DNA from: Chromera velia
Taxonomy: Eukaryota > Sar > Chromeraceae
Assembly (NCBI GenBank): GCA_018398765.1
Contig: JAHBMJ010002485.1
Span: 29,109-93,108 of the forward strand
Reading direction: 5' to 3'
DNA: 64,000 nt
This document shows positions 55,604 through 64,000 of the stretch, in pieces. The stretch's first letter is position 1. Each line of letters starts with the position of its first letter. Below the pieces are notes generated by a model. That model did no database searches, was not told where the DNA came from, and saw nothing but the letters and a program-made list of their open reading frames with translations. The translations under genes and the position numbers were made by a program.

Positions 55604-57443
55604 TGCGGGGCGAGAGAGAGAGAAGGAGAGAACGTAACGCCTAAAATGAGAGAATCGGTTGACGTGGCGCTGGGAAGAAAAAAAAAGAACCGAAGGAAGG
55701 AAGGACCAGGGAAGGTACTGCCAGAGAGAGAACGGGCAGGAGAGGAGAGGAGAGGCAAAAAGAGAAGAAAAGAACTTGCGATATGGCTTCTCTCTCCACC
55801 TCTTCTGCCCAGCAGCGAAACAAAAAAAGATCAGATCAGAGCGGAAGAGAAGATGCGGAAATTTGTTCGCAGCAGACAGGAGAAAAAGTAAGGGGGATGA
55901 AGCGGGAACAGGCTTTTTGGAAGGTCCACCGATTTGTTCTGGACTTGTAAGAAGAAAAGAAAGAAAGAACGAGATTGTGCAAGGAGACCTTATGTACAAT
56001 CCCGACCGAAAAGCAAACAGGCCAGAGGAAAGAAAAAGTGTTTCCTGTCCTCATTCTCTCTTTCTCTGACTACACCTAATCAAACAACCAACGAACCTTG
56101 AATGTTCGGACCCTTCCTCCTGCCAAGGTCTTGGAGACGGCCTTGGACTCAAGGACCAACTCCAGAGGCCGGAACTCCTGGATGGACTGCCACTGTCTCA
56201 TCTCATCCATGTGCTCTGCTGCGGCACGTTCAATGCCTGCAGGGGCCTGGCTGTAAATCTTGGTCAGACGACGGAGACGGTCACCCTTGATTCTCCTCAA
56301 ATCCCCAAAGGCCTCTGGGGGCTCATTCTTTCCAAAAAAATCTTTGAGGAAACCCTGCACCTCATCACTTAAATCCTCCTCCTCTTGCTCCCCCTCCTCT
56401 TCACCTGCTAACTCTGCCTCTGCCTCCTTAGCATCCAATTCCACCAACTCATTCGCAGGCAGAGAACGCCTGGCCAATGCCTTTGCAATCTCTTTCGAGT
56501 CATTCTCAGCGTCTCCTGTCAGCAACACCTCCTCCCCCCTGATTTTATCTTGTGCGTCATAATCCCCTTTCCGTGCTTCCTCAACTGTTCCCACCTCTTC
56601 ATAGTGCTCCTCCCACTCTGTTCCCTTGATGATCCCCCCGTGCTGCCTCAATTCTTTCGCTCTCTCATGTTCAGCCAGCATCTTATTCAAATACTTCTCA
56701 CCCTGAATACTCCACCTATCTTGGAAAAACTTGGTGTGATCAAGAAGTTTCGAACCCAACAAGGCTTTCGCAACCTTGGCACTCATCTCGGGCCCCTCCC
56801 ACAAATCCTGTGTGGGGAACCCCTCGGAAGTCAGGAAGAAAACAGGGGATCCCTTCTCGTTCACATGGCAGAGCGCCTTGCCCTCTCTCGTGTATTCAAT
56901 CATATTCTCCCCAAGGAACGTCATTTCCACCTCATTGGAAGGCACAAGGTCTACCTGCCCAGAGGAGACAGAGAGGTACACGTTCCCCGTCTCTCCACCC
57001 TCCCCTACAGGCGTTTTCCCGATCATCAGCCGCTCCCCCGTCCCTTTCCTGCGTGCCCTGAAGGACCACGCTCGGTTGTGGTCGAACGACCGTGGGCCTC
57101 CAAGCTGCACACAGGGAGGGAGGGAGGCTCTTGCACTCAAATGCGTCTCTCGCGCTGAATCGACACAGTCGGAGATACAGGGAAGGGAAAGGCATACAAG
57201 CAGGGAGTCAAGTCAGGTGGAGAGAGGCGAAAACAAGCATCGTCAATCGTGCACGCAAAAGAGACCAAGGAACATTCAGGAAGAACGAAGGTAGCGAAAG
57301 ACATTTCACAAATAGTGTTGGCCATCAAACTTGCTTGTTGTGAGCGTCTGCCTTTGCCCTTGCGGCAACATGTTCCGACTCGGCCCTGCTGTCTTTTGGC
57401 ATCTCTCCAACCATCTATCAATCCCGTATATACATACACACAC

Positions 57444-57482
<39 letters not shown>

Positions 57483-58793
57483 TCATTTGGCTTGAAATCG
57501 CATCGCCCCTCCGCCCTTTCCTTCTTGAGCGTTTCGCTGTTGATCACTCACTCATTCAGTGGATGACTGACTGACTGACCAATCGAATGTCTCCTGTGCC
57601 GAACGGAGCCTTCGATGTTGGGACAGGGGACTTCACCTTCTCTATCTCCCCCCCCTGGTCTTTTCCAATGTAATACCTTCCATTGCTGTTCTCTACTTTG
57701 AACGCACGCAGTTCATGGTTTCCCTTTTGGTAGGTCACAAGGACGCCACTGTCAAGGCATCCCTGCAGTACCTCCTCAGGCACTGAGGTCATACCAGTAG
57801 TCCACGAGATCCCCCTAAGTATCTGCTTTGTTTTAACGTCGACCACTTCTTCCCCCCCCTCCCTCTCCACGTCGAGTCCAAGCTCAGGGGACAGAAGTTT
57901 CCCCGCCCCGAATTTCCCAATCTCAAACTCGTTCTCATCGTTCTCGATCATGGCGTCAATGTCCAGATCTCTGTTTCCATCCGCCATTGTCCCACTGAGC
58001 CCCTCCCTGGTGGGGTCTTCCCATCTCTGATAATCTGGACGGGCCCTGTCCACGTGCTGAACAATGGCTACTGTCCTCCTAACATCCTTCACCTGCAGCT
58101 CTTCATCTTCCTCATCGAAAAACACAATCTCGCCATCTGTGGCGAGAGCCAAGCGCAAGCGCACGTTGGTCTCTGCGTCTCTCGCTCGAAAGACGATATC
58201 GACACCGTAGGGTCGCATGGACCTGATGGGAATTTCCCAAAACTTCTCCGTTGCTAATGTTTTCTTGAAAAAAGAAGGCTGGTACTTGAACCGTGTCCGT
58301 TTCTCGAAGTCCGGAAGGTCTTCCTCTGGGCACTCGGGGGTCATTTGTTTCTCCATCTCCTTTGTCAGTGCGACTGACTCCTCGTCTCGTGAGAGAGGGG
58401 CCACAATTTTGGCATACAGCCGGGTGCTGTCTGGGGAGGAGACGGGGTCCTGCAAGGCAGGCAGGCAGGCAGGCAGACAGAGACAAAAAAGAACGTACAA
58501 GAGACGCGTGCACAGACACATCGTTGGAGACAGTGCGCAAAATTCCCACGAGACACACCTTTTGAGACAGCCCAGCTCGCCTCCGTTGCTGAGACGGGTG
58601 CCTTCCATTTGAAAGCACGAAGCCTGCACGCATGCACACGACCACAAAGCAACACAACACCAATGAGGCCGGGAGACTGTGACTTCCGTCGGCATGAGCA
58701 ACACTGCGACAAGGTGGAATTTGCGACGCACTGACCGGAGACACTTGAGGTGCACAGAAGTGCGGCAACAAGAAAGGGTATTAGCACGGGCAT
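54365..58793 (-). CDS. rps5: Organellar (probably plastid) ribosomal protein uS5 with a very long N-terminal extension
   Basis: uS5 is a small-subunit protein at the mRNA entry channel, important for decoding accuracy. Six exons, all in phase: 58793-58736, 58623-58559, 58449-57580, 57104-56097, 55529-55111, 54536-54365 (stop TAG); 863 residues. The bacterial protein is about 166. The S5 domain spans roughly 645-800: the dsRBD-like start ends in AGGRVRTFK, then VIVGDANGWIGIGEG, the LPAGTGVRASP loop and SKNVKNTIECLIQ match bacterial S5. Exon 1 encodes MPVLIPFLVAALLCTSSVS, a signal peptide; the splice to exon 2 gives G then F21 and a basic SNGRHPSQQRRR. Phe right after the cleavage site marks complex-plastid transit peptides. 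Residues 42-640 match nothing I know and are partly acidic. The C-terminal 57 residues are basic and helical. A mitochondrial role is less likely given the leader. Confidence 0.9.
54588..54646 (-). repeat. (CT)n(GT)n microsatellite before the last acceptor of the uS5 gene
   Basis: Read on the coding (minus) strand, (CT)n is followed by (GT)n, ending about 50 bp before the acceptor at 54537. Confidence 0.9.
55541..55602 (-). repeat. (CT)n(GT)n microsatellite abutting uS5 exon 5
   Basis: On the coding strand (CT)n passes into (GT)n and then GCGTGCGTCACACAG, the acceptor itself, so the repeat occupies the polypyrimidine-tract position. Confidence 0.9.
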
Positions 58794-59425
58794 GGCCCTC
58801 AACTGCCGCACCACCAAAGTGCTTCCGTCCCTCCGCAAGAATGGATTCAGATGAACAATTCTTCAGTGTACTTCACGCAGTCTCACCGTAAACACATGCC
58901 TGCCTGCCGCTGTGCGTTCGATGAGGGGTTTAAAAATGGTTTCAGTCTTCCTGCAGAGACAGACCGGGCACCACTCAACTGAAGGATGCCGAAACTTTAC
59001 CCATCGTAAACACAGACGCCTGCAATTTGTGGCTGCCAGCAGTTGCAAGGGACTGATCCAAGGCAACCTGCTGCTGGAGTGGCCAATTGACCTCATCAGT
59101 CTCCTCGATCCCATGACAGCATATGACAGCGTTTCAGGAGTGCGCATGCGGCGGCGCGCGGCTCTTTCACCGTGATCGTGGCGGCGCACGGACGGGTCCG
59201 TCCGACGCGCCGCCGCACTGAATCTCATGCACTGTGTGATTCTCACATTCGCACTACAGTTCTCAAGAGGACCCAAGAATACAGTTGACTTCATTCGGGC
59301 TTGAGTATGGCAGCTGTGAGCACCCTGCCTCTGTTTGTATTTGTAACAGTCAAGGCGCAGGTATATCCTTGAGTAATTGTTGATCACGGGAGGAGACGGC
59401 AAACCGTCTCCGATCAGAGCCCCAA
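58794..59425. promoter_or_regulatory. Divergent promoter region of uS5 and NIPSNAP genes
   Basis: 632 bp between opposite start codons. At about 59142-59217 it holds GCGGCGGCGCGCGGC, a GGCGGCGCACGG block and the inverted repeat GGACGGGTCCGTCC followed by GACGCGCCGCCGC. The two GC blocks are partly inverted copies (GGCGGCGCGCG / CGCGCCGCC), so the region could form a stem. Shared control of two organelle-related genes is inference. Confidence 0.45.
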
Positions 59426-60480
59426 ATGTCCACCCCTTCCCCAGCTGTCTCCGCACTGCGTGCGTGCACAGGTATTCTTGAAGTACGGACCTACGACATA
59501 TTCCCAAAAGACGTCTCTGCGTACCTCACTTGCTGTAGGAATTCCGCACAGACGCGGAGACGGCACCAGCCCGGCTGGCTATTCTACGGGACAGCAGAGA
59601 CGGGATACGGCACGTTGGGGGACCTCGTGCACCTCTACGCATTCCAGAGCTTGACCGACAGGGCAGAGGGCCGAAAAGCTTTGGGCAGTGACCCCGAATG
59701 GAAAAAATTTCTTCAGGACTCCCGACCGTGCTTGAAGAGTCAGGGAAGCGAAATCTTTCGCCCCTCCAACCTTGACATTCCAGGTGTTCAGTACTGGCCG
59801 GAGGTTGCTCCAAGCCCGCAAGCCGTCTATGAGATCAGGCATTATCAGGTATGAAAAAGCCGTGCACATGCGAAACTGTTTCTGGACCACTTTTTTGAAC
59901 TCATCTACGAGACTGCGTTTTCTGAGTTATTCAATACAATTCCGAGTTTCTCGATTGAAACAGAAGACAGACAGGCAGAAGCACGCAAGTTTTCGCACAG
60001 ACAGATGTTCAAGGCCAAACGCAGGTAAGCAAAAGCACCGAAAGACAGCCGGGCCGCAGAACTGCAGACAGACTGTGGAGGAAGGGCGCAAAATTCTTTC
60101 TTCTTTCAATGAAGTTCTTTTTTTACATTCCTGCTTTTCCTTTCACCCATGCCGAATCTCTCTTGTCTGTCTACCAGGGCACATCATCCCTCTGTTACTT
60201 GCCTGCTGACTTTCTTGCTGCAGCTGAGAACAGGATACGACGCGGTCCCAAGATTGCTGGATGCGTATAGGGGGGGGATAGAGGACAAGATCAGGGCAGA
60301 CGAGGCGGGAGACGGGAAGCTGATGCTGGTGGCACATTCGGATATCGGGACTCTGAATCAAGTCAGGCGATGCATAACGTGCAGCAGAGAGGGAGAGAGT
60401 TGGTGGTGGTGAGTCTGTGTCTGTTTGTCTGACGGTTGTGCTCCCTGCCCATGTTGTCTGAGTTTCTTTCTTTCTTTCTT

Positions 60481-60554
<74 letters not shown>

Positions 60555-60578
60555 TTTTTTGTTCTTTCTTTCTTTCCT

Positions 60579-60626
<48 letters not shown>

Positions 60627-60743
60627 TCCTTCTTTCTTTCTTTCTTTCTTTCTTTCTTGCATCTTTCCTTCTTTCTTTCTTTCTTTCTTTCTTTCTTGCA
60701 TCTTTCTTTCTTTCTTTCTTTCTTTCTTCTTTCTTTTTCTTTC

Positions 60744-60786
<43 letters not shown>

Positions 60787-60791
60787 TTTTT

Positions 60792-60827
<36 letters not shown>

Positions 60828-60929
60828 TTTTTTTTTCTTTCTTTCTTTCTTTCCTTCCTTCCTTCCTTCCTTCCTTTCTACCTTCCTTCCTTCCTTCATT
60901 CCTTCCTTTCTACCTTCCTTCCTTCCTTC

Positions 60930-60968
<39 letters not shown>

Positions 60969-61016
60969 GCATCTTTCTTTCTTTCTTTCTTCCTTTCTTT
61001 CTTTCTTTCTTTCTTC

Positions 61017-61047
<31 letters not shown>

Positions 61048-61314
61048 TCCTTCTTTCTTTCTTTCTTTCTTGCATCTTTCTTTCTTTCTTTCTTCCTTCC
61101 TTCCTTCCTTCCTTCCTTTCTTTCGTTCTTTCTTTCTTCCTTCCTTCCTTCCTTCCTTCCTTTCTTCCTTTCTTCCTTCCTTTCTTTCTTTCTTTCTTTC
61201 TTTCTCTTTCTTCTTTCCTTCTTTCCTTCCTTCCTTCCTTCCTTCCTTTCTTTCTTCCTTCCTTCCTTCCTTTCTTTCTTTCTTTCTTTCTTTCTGTCTT
61301 TCTTTCTTTCTTGC

Positions 61315-61359
<45 letters not shown>

Positions 61360-61583
61360 TTTTTCTTTCTTTCTTCCTTCCTTCCTTCCTTCCTTCCTTT
61401 CTTTCGTTCTTTCTTTCTTCCTTCCTTCCTTCCTTCCTTTCTTCCTTTCTTCCTTCCTTTCTTTCTTTCTTTCTTTCTTTCTTTCTCTTTCTTCTTTCCT
61501 TCCTTCCTTCCTTCCTTTCTTCCTTCCTTCCTTCCTTCCTTCCTTCCTTTCTTTCTTTCTTTCTGTCTTTCTTTCTTTCTTGC

Positions 61584-61620
<37 letters not shown>

Positions 61621-61681
61621 TTTTTCTTTCTTTCTTGCTTCCTTCCTTCCTTCCTTCCTTCCTTTCTTCCTTCCTTCCTTC

Positions 61682-61714
<33 letters not shown>

Positions 61715-62817
61715 TTTCTTCCTTTCTTTTTTCCTTTTTTTCTTCCTTGCTTCCTTCCTTCCTTCCTTCCTTCCTTCCGTGCCTCCTTGTTTGTGTCTTT
61801 CTTTTCTTTCTTTCTTTCTTTCTTTCTTTCTGTCTGTCTGTCTGTCTGTCTGTTTTGTGTTGTCTTGTCTTGTCTTGTCTTATTTGGTTGTGTATTTGTT
61901 GGTTGGTTTGTCTGCCGTGTAGGATACTGCCTGTCTCTCGTTTTTTTTTTTTTTCGGCCTGTCTATTGAGAAAAACTAAAATCCAAACAAGCAATACATT
62001 CCGTCTGTCCGTCCAACGATCTGTCTGCCTGCCTGCTTGCTTGCTGCCTGAGAGGATGCGCACAGTGTTTTTCTTGTTTTTGTGTGTCGTCACCCCCGAC
62101 AGTCGGTAGACGGCTGGTGCGTGGTCTGCAGTCATTTCGTTCGTTTGCCATTGGGGTTCCTCAGTCAGTTTCATGTACATGTATCGTCACGTGTGCACAT
62201 GCATGTGCTCTTGTGGGTGTGTACATGTTTGTGTGTGTGTGTGTGTGTGTTGTCCTGGTTGTGTCTGTCCACGTCTGTCCGTCGTCCTAGCCCACATGCG
62301 TCCGTCATGCAGTTCCTCCCTGTCATGTCTCGAACACTTCTTCCATGTGCTTGCTCGTGGGTTATCAATTTGACAGGTTTTGTCGAGAAAAGAAAATTCA
62401 CAAAGATGCAGGGTCGCCTCCACTAATTTTGTCTGGCTGTCTGCTTGTCTTTGCGTGTATCGCTAATATGTGTGGACTTGCGAAAAGGCACACAAAGACA
62501 TGGGTGTATGGATGCTTGGATGGCCAAAAGACGTCTGGATGGTTTGACATATGTCTGGGCTTCTCTGATCGAAACATGCAATTTCTTGCATGCGTGATGC
62601 TTCGTCTTTTCAATCAGCACGGTCCTGCACCTGGTTCTGCCTATCTACACAGGTTCTGGAGGTCTGGCGTTACTCTTCCCTGGAGGGCAGTTTGAAGGTT
62701 CGGGAGGCGTCTCGAAAATCGGAAAAGTGGAAACAGGCCATCAGCAAGGCAGCGGAACTGGCGCTCTCGTTCAAAAACCGCATCCTCATTCCAACAGACC
62801 TCAGCCCAACACAGTGA
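59426..62817 (+). CDS. NIPSNAP: NIPSNAP-family protein
   Basis: Three exons in phase 0: 59426-59848, 60224-60361 and 62653-62817 (stop TGA), 241 residues, close to the 210-280 usual for the family. NIPSNAP proteins are dimeric alpha-beta barrel (ferredoxin-like) proteins, mitochondrial in animals. Two related halves are visible: the first begins [17 protein letters not shown] and contains [12 protein letters not shown]; the second begins AVYEIRHYQ, continues with [15 protein letters not shown] and GTLNQ, and ends [12 protein letters not shown] with the closing helix [12 protein letters not shown]. The paired EVRTY/EIRHY and HLYAF/EVWRY strands are the family hallmark. There is no obvious presequence. 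Intron 2 (60362-62652) is 2.3 kb and mostly a pyrimidine microsatellite. It is divergent from the uS5 gene. Confidence 0.85.
60465..61830 (+). repeat. 1.37-kb TTTC/TTCC polypyrimidine array in NIPSNAP intron 2
   Basis: Almost pure C/T on the transcribed-sense strand, built from TTTC and TTCC units with rare markers such as TTGCATCTTTC (six times) and TTTCGTTC. Marker spacing (TTTCGTTC at 61121 and 61402; TCTCTTTC at 61203 and 61485) shows a duplicated segment of about 280 bp. Both strands give open frames of 400-600 codons (Ser/Phe/Leu or Lys/Glu/Arg) that are artefacts. (GTCT)n and (CTTGT)n tails follow to about 61880. Confidence 0.97.
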
Positions 62818-64000
62818 CACATAAAGTACGTATGATAAAATTGAACACCTCGATGTAGACCTCGACGTGTGGCAACCTAGGAGGCAACAAACGGCGACAA
62901 TGTTACAATGCTCTGGGCCGCTCTCTGGGCCACTATAGGGCATCATTCAATCACTTATTGGTCATCATTTCAGTTTGCATAACTATACGCATGGCTATGT
63001 CAATCAAATTATTGTCTCCAGAATATTTCGAAATTGTGCTTACAGTTGTAGTTACAGTAATAAACTTAATTTTTATAATACGGTTATTACCATGGTTGAG
63101 TATAGTTCAGCACTTATCAGTACTAAACTACCAGTCAGATCATACTTCATTATTATTTTCTAAAAACTATAGGATATAGTATTCAGTTTTTGATTTTTTT
63201 AACAAACATTATTTTAAATATAGATAAAATAACACAAGCATTGTCAAACAAAAGCACTAAGCTGTTACAACTTAGATGTATCAAGATTGGTATTATGGAT
63301 CGTCCCGTGTGCAGAGAGAAAGAAATATAGGAAGTCTTTAAGAGTACATCACACTGTCAGTTGTAAACAGAAGGAAACACGCGAGCAGAGCGAGCGTGTG
63401 TCGCAGCGCGTTGTATGCATTTGGTGTGCCAGAGAAGCCAAGTTAGGCAGGACTCATCTTCTGCGCGCACGCCGAGCGAACTGGCTGAATTAATATAAAA
63501 CCGGAAAGATGTTTTCAACCAGATCTCCGTCGCGTATGCATATTGCAATACAGAAAGACGCATTGAATGCAAAGCTTGCATACATTACAATACAGATCAT
63601 TACACAAGAGGCTAGCTTGATTGAGCTTGCTACTGAAAGACTCTGATCAAGAGGTCCGACCGAGTCCGACCGGTAGGTACGGGTACCGTACGGCTCTGGG
63701 ACAGGCTCTTATCTTATACGTACTAGTAGAACAGACTACACAGACGCAGACACTAAAGTTGAGATCTGTCCAAAAAGATCTAGGAAGTCTATATACGCTA
63801 GCCGGTTTGAGGGAAGGACAGATCTGAATACTGGTAGCAGAGCTTGGCTGGTGGGAGAGGCCTACCAGGCCAAGAGCCACGTGTTATCTCTCTATGTCTG
63901 CCTCTCTGTGATGAAGGGAAGCTCTCAGTGTGTCTTTGCACTCGTTTAAAAGAATCGTATCGAAACGTCTCTATCCGTTTGTGTGTCACTCTGTCAAGGC
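62818..64000. other. AT-rich end of window; no gene seen
   Basis: After the NIPSNAP stop there is no open frame with convincing composition or splice sites. A CGAGCAGAGCGAGCG-type GC-richer patch lies near 63,380-63,480. No repeat family was recognised. Confidence 0.5.

Noticed and set aside
60363-62180. 605-codon minus-strand frame (Lys/Arg/Glu) and 514-557-codon plus-strand frames (Phe/Leu/Ser)
   Set aside because: They are translations of the TTTC/TTCC microsatellite; the region is an intron between NIPSNAP exons 2 and 3 with matching phase.

Overview
This is a eukaryotic nuclear contig of roughly balanced base composition. Its genes are rich in spliceosomal introns, and microsatellites are unusually dense. 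Two genes with clear homology fix the biology. One is XPD, the TFIIH helicase, in 17 exons. The other is an organellar ribosomal protein uS5 whose first two short exons build a signal peptide followed immediately by Phe and a basic, Ser-containing stretch. That is the bipartite leader used to import proteins into complex red-lineage plastids. I therefore infer a photosynthetic or secondarily plastid-bearing alveolate or stramenopile. A chromerid such as Chromera fits best, but the species is not proven by this window.

Layout. 1-8.7 kb: a divergent pair of unknown genes (minus-strand Ser/Gln-rich protein; plus-strand Pro-rich octapeptide-repeat protein) and a partly resolved plus-strand gene. 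8.7-16.7 kb: no convincing genes; microsatellites, an AT-rich stretch and one short terminal-inverted-repeat element. 16.7-29.6 kb: a divergent pair, a small four-TM protein (minus) and XPD (plus), with a tRNA-Gly(CCC) nested in an XPD intron. 29.6-39.5 kb: a mobile-element island, namely a decayed LINE, a second terminal-inverted-repeat element with a perfect 8-bp target duplication, and a complete but inactivated Ty1/copia element with both LTRs and a 5-bp target duplication. 40.6-50.4 kb: a receptor-like type I membrane protein with L-domain repeats (minus), a secretory ankyrin protein (minus) and a Cys-rich type I membrane protein (plus). 51.3-52.6 kb: an intronless MYND-finger gene in an AT-rich setting. 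54.4-62.8 kb: a divergent pair, uS5 (minus) and a NIPSNAP-family protein (plus). The NIPSNAP gene has a second intron holding about 1.4 kb of nearly pure pyrimidine repeat. 62.8-64 kb: AT-rich, no gene seen.

Genes are often arranged head to head, and CGCG-rich clusters lie near the middle of three of these divergent intergenic spaces. Splice junctions could be placed to the base in XPD, uS5, NIPSNAP, the ankyrin gene and most other genes because reading phase is conserved across every junction. These junctions show an unusual 5' splice site: G at +5 is nearly invariant, but +3 is most often C (GTCAGT-like). All gene models here come from reading the sequence; none has been checked against transcripts or databases.
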